From NCBI GenBank assembly GCA_964450705.1, contig CAYVDB010000026.1, positions 1 through 7,038 on the forward strand: a DNA stretch of 7,038 nt, given 5' to 3'. Position numbers and translations under genes: made by a program. Below, piece after piece: positions 1-5,582 of the stretch (position 1 is the stretch's first letter; every line of letters starts with the position of its first letter). Under the pieces are notes generated by a model. That model saw only the letters and a list, made by a program, of their open reading frames with translations, was not told where the DNA came from and did no database searches. Origin of the DNA: CAYVDB01 sp964450705. GTDB lineage: Bacteria > Patescibacteriota > Minisyncoccia > Phycocordibacterales > Zambryskibacteraceae.

Positions 1-800
1 GGACATGCCTTTCAATCCTTGAGGAAGAAGGTTTCCGTGACTTGGAAATATCTTGGAATAGCATTGGTGACAAAGATTCGGTACAAGATTACGAACGAAT
101 GCTAAATACTTACACTAGAAAGAACCTCCAGCTAATGCCGGGAGAGCTTAGAAAGGAGATAAAAGAAAGCGTATTTGAAGTAGCCCGGACAGATGATCCT
201 CAATTTGAAAAATGGCGAATGGAAGCCCCAAAATCAATGAGCTTCCTGACAGAAGCTTCTCGGAGCCACGTCAAAGAAGTGCTTGAGTATATAGAATCTT
301 TTGAAATACCATACAGTATTAACTCGAGCCTTATTGGATGCCCAGAGTTTACTTCTCATATTGCCTTTGAAATAAAAAGCGAAGGAGTTGTTCTCGCTCA
401 CGGATACCGATATTCTCGACTTTCAAAACGTCTTGGATTTAAAAGAGAACTCCCCGCTCTCGGAGCCACAATAGCTCTCAAGAAAAAAGACAAGGAGGTC
501 TTAAAACAGTCTCCCCGTCCTAGATTTTATCTTGTTCAGCTAGGTTTTGGCGCAAAAATCCAAACATTGAAGACTCTTGAGACTTTGCGTCTAGCAAAGA
601 TCCCGGTAGCACACGCCCTCATGAAAGATAAAATGCAAAGCCAGATGGGTACAGCTGAAAACATGAAAATACCTTACATGCTTCTTGTTGGCCAAAGAGA
701 AGCAATAGAGAAAAGCGTTGTGGTGAGAGATGTAAACACCCGGGTACAAGAAACCATACCCCTTATACATCTCGTAGACTATCTAAAGAAACTTCCTTAG
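1..800 (+). CDS. Histidyl-tRNA synthetase-like protein, C-terminal part (5' end outside window)
   Basis: The reading frame is open from the first bases (first full codon at 3) to TAG at 798-800, so the TTG at 42 is internal and the protein begins off the window. It follows the HisRS fold order: end of the class II core (the stretch ending in WNSIGD at 54-71 matches the HisRS 'LELNSIG' region), the second half of the core (about 240-490), then a typical C-terminal anticodon-binding domain (about 520-797, with YLVQLGFGAK, IPYMLLVG and VVVRDVNT). The histidine-specific motifs are eroded. The place of RGLDYY reads GCPEFT (336-353), GGRYD reads GYRYS (402-416), and the motif 3 GLER reads ALKK (474-485). 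The catalytic arginine of the first motif and the motif 3 arginine are therefore absent. It may be a true but divergent ligase, or a non-catalytic paralogue with a role in tRNA binding or regulation. HisZ is less likely because HisZ lacks the anticodon-binding domain. The family assignment is firm; the activity is uncertain. Confidence 0.8.
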   Translation, partial: TCLSILEEEGFRDLEISWNSIGDKDSVQDYERMLNTYTRKNLQLMPGELRKEIKESVFEVARTDDPQFEKWRMEAPKSMSFLTEASRSHVKEVLEYIESFEIPYSINSSLIGCPEFTSHIAFEIKSEGVVLAHGYRYSRLSKRLGFKRELPALGATIALKKKDKEVLKQSPRPRFYLVQLGFGAKIQTLKTLETLRLAKIPVAHALMKDKMQSQMGTAENMKIPYMLLVGQREAIEKSVVVRDVNTRVQETIPLIHLVDYLKKLP

Positions 801-809
801 GAGAAGCTG

Positions 810-838
810 TTGCGGTATTACTACCTCTATGGTAGGAT
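810..838 (+). promoter_or_regulatory. rpsU start region: possible extended -10 overlapping the Shine-Dalgarno
   Basis: AGGA at 834-837 lies nine bases before the ATG at 847 and makes a usable Shine-Dalgarno, which favours 847 over the in-frame ATG at 829. The same bases can be read as TGG-TAGGAT (830-838), an extended -10 with four of six consensus matches, 17 bases after a poor -35 (TTGCGG, 810-815). The two readings exclude each other, since a promoter here would place the Shine-Dalgarno upstream of the RNA start. I favour the ribosome-binding site, with rpsU read through from the upstream gene. Confidence 0.4.
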
Positions 839-846
839 TTCTGCCT

Positions 847-1089
847 ATGATAAACGTTGAGGTTTCAAGAGGAAATAACGAAAACAGCCTGTCTCTTTTA
901 AGACGGTTCACTAAACGTGTCCAGGGTTCTGGGGTCCTTCCTCGTCTTCGTTCTATACGATATTCGGATCGCACCCTTTCTCCGAATGTAAAAAAGAAGA
1001 AGGCCTTGAAAAGGCTTGATCGTTTTGAGGAAATACAGAAGCTTATTCGCCTCGGTAAACCACTCCCAGAACGCCGACGCCGACGATAA
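847..1089 (+). CDS. rpsU: 30S ribosomal protein bS21
   Basis: This is an 80-residue, strongly basic protein with the bS21 pattern: a short beta strand (INVEVSRGNNEN), then helix LLRRFTKRVQGSGVL (residues 18-31), then a long basic helix ending in five arginines (76-80). E. coli bS21 has 71 residues, so the size fits. bS21 binds the small-subunit platform next to the 3' end of 16S rRNA, close to the anti-Shine-Dalgarno. The start at 847 is preferred because AGGA lies nine bases upstream; the ATG at 829 would add MVGFLP and has no such site. The gene follows the HisRS-like gene after 46 bases and precedes ybeY with one base between stop and start, so coupled expression with ybeY is likely. The large minus-strand frames over this region are by-products of its arginine-rich codons. 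Confidence 0.9.
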   Translation: MINVEVSRGNNENSLSLLRRFTKRVQGSGVLPRLRSIRYSDRTLSPNVKKKKALKRLDRFEEIQKLIRLGKPLPERRRRR

Positions 1090-1090
1090 A

Positions 1091-1474
1091 ATGAACGAAT
1101 CCGTATCAATCCGGAATACCACAAAAGGCAAGCTTCCCCGCTTGCCTTTTGTAGAGATGAAAGAAGCAATTTTAGGTAAGAAATACGAACTTTCAGTTGT
1201 CTTTTGCGGAAACGGACTTTCTAAAAGGCTAAACCGAACTTATCGAGATAAAGACGTTCCGACAAACGTACTCTCCTTTCCGCTCTCAAAAAACTCAGGA
1301 GAAATGATTATCGATCTTAAAAAAACAAGAAAAGATGCTCCTGATTTTGAAGAAACTTTTGAAACTTTTGTAGGGCATCTCTTTATCCACGGGCTTCTTC
1401 ATTTGAAAGGATTCGATCATGGGCGTACAATGGAATCTAAAGAGCAAAGATTCCGGAAGATGTTTCATATTTAA
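1091..1474 (+). CDS. ybeY: Endoribonuclease YbeY, rRNA maturation factor
   Basis: This 127-residue protein carries the YbeY metal-binding signature HGLLHLKGFDH at residues 100-110, with H100, H104 and H110 as the expected zinc ligands. The substrate-site strand and loop LNRTYRDKDVPTNVLSFPL (47-65) matches the family's 'LN..YR.KD.PTDVLSFP', with N in place of the usual D. YbeY acts in 16S rRNA 3'-end maturation and ribosome quality control. The protein is shorter than the roughly 150-residue E. coli form, with a trimmed acidic loop and C-terminus. The ATG at 1091 is chosen because residues 5-38 form the normal first strand and helix. The longer frame back to 1016 overlaps rpsU, and the ATG at 1157 would remove the first strand. 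There is no Shine-Dalgarno of its own, and the start sits one base after the rpsU stop, so translational coupling is likely. A perfect hairpin lies over codons 11-21. Confidence 0.93.
   Translation: MNESVSIRNTTKGKLPRLPFVEMKEAILGKKYELSVVFCGNGLSKRLNRTYRDKDVPTNVLSFPLSKNSGEMIIDLKKTRKDAPDFEETFETFVGHLFIHGLLHLKGFDHGRTMESKEQRFRKMFHI
1121..1152 (+). repeat. Perfect 13-bp inverted repeat (hairpin) inside the ybeY 5' coding region
   Basis: ACAAAAGGCAAGC (1121-1133) pairs fully with GCTTGCCTTTTGT (1140-1152) around a six-base loop, TTCCCC. The GC core GGCAAGC/GCTTGCC is followed by TTTT, so the RNA resembles a weak intrinsic terminator placed 32 bases after the rpsU stop. It also encodes the conserved-looking KGKLPRLPFV segment of YbeY. 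It could lower ybeY output relative to rpsU, by partial termination or by slowing translation. This effect is inferred, not shown. Confidence 0.75.
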
Positions 1475-1541
1475 TTTTGTTAACTGTTTTTAAGATATTC
1501 TTCCGTAGCCCTGTATCTTTGGAGTTCATTTTTGTACACGC

Positions 1542-2729
1542 ATGGCACGAAATATCGCTGTCGGAATTGACATCGGAACATATCAAATAAAAGTGGTGAT
1601 TGCAGAACAGGTCCGTGACAAGGACCGCTCTTATTCCCGCATTCTCGGAACAGGATTCACTGAATCAAAGGGGCTTCGGCATGGCTATATTGTAAATACA
1701 AACGAGGTTACCCGCGGTATACGTACTGCTCTTGATCAAGCAGAGAAAGCCTCTGGCATACAAGTGAGAAGAGCTTATGTCTCTGTAGGTGGGATAGGCC
1801 TTTCGAGCGTATTAGGTAGCGGCTTCACTATGACTTCTCGAGGGGACTCTGAAATTTCCGAGCTAGACATGCAAAAGGCACTCGACATAGCTCGAGAAGA
1901 AATTCCTAAAGCTCTCTCTCAAAATAGAAGAATTATTTATGAAATACCGATTCGTTACAAAGTTGATGGAAAAGATGTTTTAGGTAACCACCCACTTGGG
2001 ATGAAAGGAGTTAAACTTGAAGTTAAAGCTCTATTTATCACCTGTCTAGAACACCATCTGAAAGATCTTGTGGAATCAGTTGAGGAAGCTGGCGTTGATG
2101 TAGTTGATATAGTCGCGGCACCAATCGCGGCAAGTTTTGTGACTCTTTCAAAAACACAACGAGTTGCCGGGTGTGTTTTGGCAAATATCGGATCTGAAAC
2201 TGTATCTATTGTAGTATTTGAAGATAATAATCCAGTATCCCTTGAAGTCTTCCCCATCGGCTCGACTGACATCACAAATGATATTGCCTTAGGATTACGA
2301 ATCCCACTTGAAGAAGCCGAAAATATAAAAGTAGGAAGCATAACCGCAACAACATACCCAAAGAAAAAACTCGATGAAATTATTTCAGCTCGACTTTCAG
2401 ATATGTTTGAGCTTATCGACGCACACCTAAAGAAAATCGGCAAAAACGGACTTCTACCGGCTGGTATTGTAATAACAGGAGGAGGATCAAATCTAGCTTC
2501 AATCGAAGACTTTGCAAAGTCTTCGCTAAAACTCCCATCAAAGATTGCCCACATAAACTTCCCTGAGAAAGAGAAGGGTAAAGTGCGAGATTCGTTTTTC
2601 GCAGTTGCCCTTGGCCTCTGTATGTGGGGATGGAACGAAGACGAAAATACTACTGGGAAAGTCGTCATGCGCACCCCTCTTCGCATCGCAGAGACAGTAA
2701 AAGACTGGCTTCGACCTTTCTTGCCTTAA
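1542..2729 (+). CDS. ftsA: Cell division protein FtsA
   Basis: This 395-residue actin-fold ATPase tethers FtsZ filaments to the membrane. Visible elements in order are: phosphate-1 loop VGIDIGTYQIKVVIAE (7-22); the FtsA-specific 1C region (about 86-165) ending in VLGNHPLGMKGVKLEVKALF; phosphate-2 segment ANIGSETVSIVVF (214-226); the helix DEIISARLSDMFELI (278-292); and the adenosine motif GIVITGGGSNLASIEDF (308-324). After a short linker the protein ends in a membrane-targeting amphipathic helix (PLRIAETVKDWLRPFL, 379-394). It is slightly shorter than typical FtsA of about 420 residues, with nothing essential missing. The only GGAG lies 17 bases before the ATG, too far for a normal Shine-Dalgarno. 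A weak TTAAGA/TATCTT pair (1490-1519) could be a promoter but is not convincing. MreB is ruled out by the 1C region and the membrane tail. Confidence 0.95.
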   Translation: MARNIAVGIDIGTYQIKVVIAEQVRDKDRSYSRILGTGFTESKGLRHGYIVNTNEVTRGIRTALDQAEKASGIQVRRAYVSVGGIGLSSVLGSGFTMTSRGDSEISELDMQKALDIAREEIPKALSQNRRIIYEIPIRYKVDGKDVLGNHPLGMKGVKLEVKALFITCLEHHLKDLVESVEEAGVDVVDIVAAPIAASFVTLSKTQRVAGCVLANIGSETVSIVVFEDNNPVSLEVFPIGSTDITNDIALGLRIPLEEAENIKVGSITATTYPKKKLDEIISARLSDMFELIDAHLKKIGKNGLLPAGIVITGGGSNLASIEDFAKSSLKLPSKIAHINFPEKEKGKVRDSFFAVALGLCMWGWNEDENTTGKVVMRTPLRIAETVKDWLRPFLP

Positions 2730-2748
2730 AAGAGTACGAGCGTACAAT
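2721..2748 (+). promoter_or_regulatory. Candidate promoter for the gene between ftsA and ftsZ
   Basis: TTGCCT (2721-2726, four of six -35 matches) and TACAAT (2743-2748, five of six -10 matches) are separated by 16 bases. The -35 lies over the last codons and stop of ftsA. The ATG at 2758 begins ten bases after the -10, so an RNA from here would start at or within about three bases of the start codon. No Shine-Dalgarno is present. A small palindrome, GTACG-AG-CGTAC (2734-2745), overlaps the spacer and -10. Confidence 0.5.
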
Positions 2749-2757
2749 AAAACCACT

Positions 2758-3264
2758 ATGATAGAAAAACCAAAATCTTTTCAAGCGTACGCTGAGGATA
2801 GAGAAAGTGGTGATCGGAAGTTTTCTAGTGGTCTATATAATGAGTTGTATAGAAAGCTTCAGGAGACACGCAAAGCTATAGAAGAAAGTGGCGCATTAAA
2901 CGATCCGGAAGTCCTTCGCAAAGTTGAGAGTATATATCGCAGCCGAGGATACAATCTAAACTTAGATAGTGAAAGAAAGCAGGAAGAAATAGAGGCTGAA
3001 AGAATCAGAGACTTGATCGCGGTTGCCAAGAAGATAAAAGAAATGCAGAAAGATGCAGGGCTTCCGGAAGACGAAGGTCTTTCCATAATAATTGATGACT
3101 ATAAACAATCTCTTGCATTCCACGATAATCGGGCATCAGGTATCGCCGAAGCCATAGAAAAGAATCAAGAGACCTCAGATGGTTACACAGAAGATACGCG
3201 TGTTATGGGAAAAATAGAAACAGATGCTTACGAAGAGAAAGATGCCAGAGAAAGAGAATTATAG
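2758..3264 (+). CDS. Unrecognised charged protein between ftsA and ftsZ
   Basis: I do not recognise this 168-residue protein. It is rich in Glu, Lys, Arg and Asp, has no membrane segment, no signal peptide and no cysteine, and looks mainly helical. Residues 25-65 and 72-100 (SERKQEEIEAERIRDLIAVA and onward) are likely helices with coiled-coil character, followed by a more hydrophobic patch, GLSIIIDDYKQSLAF (107-121). The tail (135-168) is acidic and probably disordered. It sits 28 bases after ftsA and is closed by a terminator before ftsZ, so it may be transcribed with ftsA and also from its own promoter-like sequence. Position suggests a cytoplasmic division partner, but no motif shows this. 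The codon pattern resembles its neighbours and no minus-strand frame here looks protein-like, so I regard the gene as real. Confidence 0.75.
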   Translation: MIEKPKSFQAYAEDRESGDRKFSSGLYNELYRKLQETRKAIEESGALNDPEVLRKVESIYRSRGYNLNLDSERKQEEIEAERIRDLIAVAKKIKEMQKDAGLPEDEGLSIIIDDYKQSLAFHDNRASGIAEAIEKNQETSDGYTEDTRVMGKIETDAYEEKDAREREL

Positions 3265-3293
3265 ACGCATATTGTTGGTATACAAAAAAACAA

Positions 3294-3325
3294 GAAAGCA
3301 CCTTAGTCAAGGTGCTTTTCTTTTT
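3294..3325 (+). terminator. Rho-independent terminator between the unknown gene and ftsZ
   Basis: AAAGCACCTT (3295-3304) pairs with AAGGTGCTTT (3309-3318) around the tetraloop AGTC, and a T-rich run follows through 3325. The A-rich stretch before the stem (3283-3297) means it could also act on minus-strand transcription. It separates the ftsA unit from ftsZ. Confidence 0.88.
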
Positions 3326-3338
3326 CTCTCCCTTCCGC

Positions 3339-3369
3339 TATTATGGCCTTACTATTACTAGGTTCGGAG
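3339..3369 (+). promoter_or_regulatory. ftsZ promoter -10 candidate and Shine-Dalgarno
   Basis: TATTAT (3339-3344) matches five of six -10 positions and lies just after the upstream terminator, so an own promoter for ftsZ is expected. The -35 region falls in the terminator's T run and has no good match. GGAG (3366-3369) lies seven bases before the ATG at 3377 and is a clear Shine-Dalgarno. RNA starting near 3351 would have a leader of about 26 bases. Confidence 0.5.
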
Positions 3370-3376
3370 AAAATCT

Positions 3377-4555
3377 ATGCCACAAATAAAGCCTGAAGTA
3401 GAGTCATTCGCAAGAATAAAGGTCATCGGTGTTGGTGGCTCTGGCAAGAACGTGGTAAACCACATGGTCAATTCCAAGGTTCGCGGAGTTGATTTCATTG
3501 CGGTAAACACCGACGCTCAAGACCTCCACCATTCTCTAGCAAAGAAGAAAATTCATATTGGAAAAAATCTGACCCGAGGGCTTGGCACTGGGATGAATCC
3601 CGATCTTGGCCGGCGCGCAGCAGAGGAAACCAAAGAAGAAATTCAAGAATCTCTGAAAGGAGCAGATATGGTTTTTATTGCCTGTGGTATGGGAGGCGGA
3701 ACCGGGACTGGAGCGGCTCCAGCAATTGCAAGAACCGCAAAAGAAGCTGGGTGCCTTACTGTTGCGGTTGTTACAAAACCATTCTTCTTTGAGGGTCTTC
3801 AGCGAATGAGAATTGCTGAGCAGGGTATCGACGAGCTCCGCCAGTGCGTAGATGCAATAATCATCATCCCAAACGATCGGCTCCTCGCAACAATCGACAA
3901 AGACACTTCTGCAAAGAACGCCTTTGCAATGTGTGACGACATTCTCCGTCGAGCGGTTGAAGGTATCTCAGACCTAGTTACCACCCCAGGGCTTATCAAT
4001 ATAGACTTTGCAGATATTCGAGCGGTCATGGAAAACGCAGGTCCTGCACTTATGGGTATTGGTTACTCTTCCGGAGAGAAAAGAGCAGAAGATGCTGCGC
4101 GCTTGGCTATTAATTCTCCGCTACTTGAAGTTTCAATATCAGGAGCAAAGGGCGTTCTCTTCTCTATTGCAGGAAATGACGACCTCACAATGTTTGAAAT
4201 TCAGGATGCGGCAAAAATTATTACCGAATCAGTTGATGCAAATGCAAAGATCATATTCGGTACTGTACGTGATGAAAAACTCAAGAAAGGAGAGATTAAG
4301 ATTACTGTTATTGCATCCGGCTTTCCCGAAACTCTAGTAAAAAAATCCCTATTCCAAGATAATGAAGAAAATGCTAAAAAGGGCAAAATCTACAATTCCA
4401 TACCCACATTCTCACCTGCCCCAAAGGAAGTGAAAAACGAAGAAAAGAAACTCGAACCTCCTCAAACTACGCCACAAGGAGCTCCTCTTGAATCTGATGA
4501 CGATGATGATTGGGGGGCTGTCCCTGCCTTCCTTCGTAGATCGAAGCTTAAATAA
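3377..4555 (+). CDS. ftsZ: Cell division protein FtsZ
   Basis: This 392-residue tubulin-like GTPase forms the Z ring. The sequence shows the T1 loop GVGGSGKNVVN (18-28), the tubulin signature GGGTGTG (106-112), the NDRLL segment (166-170) and the T7 synergy loop NIDFADIRAVM (208-218), whose aspartates complete the active site of the next subunit. A charged, proline-containing linker (about 328-372) leads to the C-terminal peptide WGAVPAFLRR (379-388), the family's docking site for FtsA, followed by a basic end, SKLK. An acidic block of five aspartates (374-378) precedes the peptide. The length is normal. The ATG at 3377 is supported by GGAG seven bases upstream. The gene is a single transcription unit, with terminators on both sides. 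All catalytic elements are present, so it should be an active GTPase. Confidence 0.98.
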   Translation: MPQIKPEVESFARIKVIGVGGSGKNVVNHMVNSKVRGVDFIAVNTDAQDLHHSLAKKKIHIGKNLTRGLGTGMNPDLGRRAAEETKEEIQESLKGADMVFIACGMGGGTGTGAAPAIARTAKEAGCLTVAVVTKPFFFEGLQRMRIAEQGIDELRQCVDAIIIIPNDRLLATIDKDTSAKNAFAMCDDILRRAVEGISDLVTTPGLINIDFADIRAVMENAGPALMGIGYSSGEKRAEDAARLAINSPLLEVSISGAKGVLFSIAGNDDLTMFEIQDAAKIITESVDANAKIIFGTVRDEKLKKGEIKITVIASGFPETLVKKSLFQDNEENAKKGKIYNSIPTFSPAPKEVKNEEKKLEPPQTTPQGAPLESDDDDDWGAVPAFLRRSKLK

Positions 4556-4588
4556 AAACAAAACCCCTTATGAGGGGTTTTGTTTTTA
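4553..4588. terminator. Strong, probably bidirectional terminator after ftsZ
   Basis: Bases 4553-4568 pair without mismatch with 4573-4588 around the loop TATG: a 16-bp stem with core ACCCCT/AGGGGT flanked by A-rich and T-rich arms. The ftsZ stop codon TAA (4553-4555) lies in the outermost stem pairs, so a terminating ribosome would reach into the hairpin. The symmetric A and T arms allow function on both strands. Confidence 0.92.
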
Positions 4589-4616
4589 ACACCTATTCTG
4601 ATATCCTTTACCTACT

Positions 4617-4622
4617 TATCAT
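4617..4622 (+). promoter_or_regulatory. Possible -10 box for the flavoprotein gene
   Basis: TATCAT matches five of six -10 positions and would give a leader of about ten bases before the ATG at 4640. No matching -35 is visible 15-19 bases upstream. The strong terminator before it makes some promoter in this 51-base gap necessary. No Shine-Dalgarno is visible. Confidence 0.3.
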
Positions 4623-4639
4623 TTGATTTTTCGCCTAAA

Positions 4640-5560
4640 ATGTACGATCTTGCAATTCTTGGAGGGGGTCCAGCTGGCGTAGCAGCAGGAGTATACGCCT
4701 CTCGAAAAAAACTCAAAACTATATTCATTACCGATTCGTGGGGCGGGCAATCAATCGTCTCAGAAGGAATTGAAAACTGGATTGGAACAATAAAGATTCC
4801 AGGCACAAAACTTGCCGAAGATCTCAAAAACCATCTCAAAGCCTACTCAGGCGAAGTGGTAGATATCCGAGAAGGCGAGCGCGTAGAGACAGTTTCAAAA
4901 AAAGATACTTCTTTTGTAATCAAGACTGACAAAGGTCTATACGAAACGAAAACTGTACTCATCACTACAGGAAGCCACCGAAGAAAGCTCGACATCCCTG
5001 GAGCGGAACAATTTGAAAACAAAGGCATCACATACTGTGCATCTTGCGATGGCCCACTATTTTCCGGACAAGATGTGGTGGTAATCGGCGGAGGAAATGC
5101 CGGTTTTGAAACCGCAGCACAGCTCTTGGCTTATACAAAAAGCGTCACTCTCCTTAATCGTGGAAGTGAGTTTAAAGCAGATCCAGTTACCGTATCGAAA
5201 GTACTCTCCCATTCAAATATGAAAGCAATAATGAATGCGGTACCTGTAGAAATACAAGGTGACTCTTTTGTAAAAAGTTTGATATATGAAGATGCAAATA
5301 CAAAGGAAAAGCAAACTATTCCGACTACAGGCATCTTTGTAGAAATTGGCCTCCTCCCTTCTACAGAGTTTGTAAAAAACCTCGTAGAGCTAAACCAATA
5401 TGGGCAAATTGTTACCGATCCTCGTACTCAAGCCACAAAAACACCTGGTATTTGGGCCGCTGGAGATGTTACTGACACCCTCTACCACCAGAACAATATC
5501 GCCGCAGGAGATGCGGTCCGAGCTCTTGAGGATATATACGTTTCTCTTCACGCAAAATAG
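4640..5560 (+). CDS. trxB: Thioredoxin reductase-fold flavoprotein disulfide reductase (TrxB/AhpF-like)
   Basis: This 306-residue class II flavoprotein disulfide reductase has an FAD loop GGGPAG (8-13), a redox pair CASC (133-136) followed by DGPLF, a pyridine-nucleotide loop GGGNAG (150-155) and the FAD-closing motif GIWAAGDVTD (270-279). It reduces a thioredoxin or glutaredoxin-like partner from NAD(P)H in the cytoplasm. After the nucleotide loop, classical TrxB has an HRR..R cluster that reads the NADPH phosphate. Here the matching stretch is LLNRGSEFKAD (171-181), close to the AhpF 'LLEFAPEMKAD'. CDGPLF and GIFVEIGLLPST (231-242) are also AhpF-like. NADH use is therefore plausible. The AhpF N-terminal thioredoxin-fold domains are absent. 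The ATG at 4640 begins the first FAD strand directly; the frame extends upstream to a TTG at 4580, but that lies inside the terminator. The symbol reflects the usual annotation; the true partner is unknown. Confidence 0.92.
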   Translation: MYDLAILGGGPAGVAAGVYASRKKLKTIFITDSWGGQSIVSEGIENWIGTIKIPGTKLAEDLKNHLKAYSGEVVDIREGERVETVSKKDTSFVIKTDKGLYETKTVLITTGSHRRKLDIPGAEQFENKGITYCASCDGPLFSGQDVVVIGGGNAGFETAAQLLAYTKSVTLLNRGSEFKADPVTVSKVLSHSNMKAIMNAVPVEIQGDSFVKSLIYEDANTKEKQTIPTTGIFVEIGLLPSTEFVKNLVELNQYGQIVTDPRTQATKTPGIWAAGDVTDTLYHQNNIAAGDAVRALEDIYVSLHAK

Positions 5561-5582
5561 AACTACTAAGAAAGCACCTCTC

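Noticed and set aside
1016..1090. Upstream ATG at 1016 as the ybeY start
   Set aside because: It lies within rpsU and adds 25 residues not found in YbeY; 1091 gives a family-like N-terminus.
783..1169. Two long minus-strand frames (783-1169 and 898-1131) over rpsU
   Set aside because: They mirror the arginine- and lysine-rich bS21 codons, give Ser/Arg/Phe-rich nonsense and overlap a clear ribosomal protein gene.
1455..1504. GGAAGA...TCTTCC inverted repeat after ybeY
   Set aside because: The six-base arms are about 38 bases apart with no GC core or T run, so I do not call a terminator.
1490..1519. TTAAGA/TATCTT promoter for ftsA
   Set aside because: Both boxes match only four of six positions with an 18-base gap, which is common by chance in such sequence.
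1955..2686. 243-codon minus-strand frame inside ftsA
   Set aside because: The translation is very rich in serine, threonine and proline with no domain, and it lies wholly within a convincing ftsA frame.
2734..2745. GTACG-AG-CGTAC as an operator
   Set aside because: The arms are only five bases and there is no regulator nearby, so it is noted only inside the promoter entry.
4008..4337. 109-codon plus-strand frame inside ftsZ
   Set aside because: It is an out-of-frame reading of ftsZ, with low complexity in Leu, Gln and Met and no start signal.
4580..4639. TTG at 4580 as an upstream start of the flavoprotein
   Set aside because: It lies in the right arm of the ftsZ terminator and would add about 20 hydrophobic residues before a standard first FAD strand.
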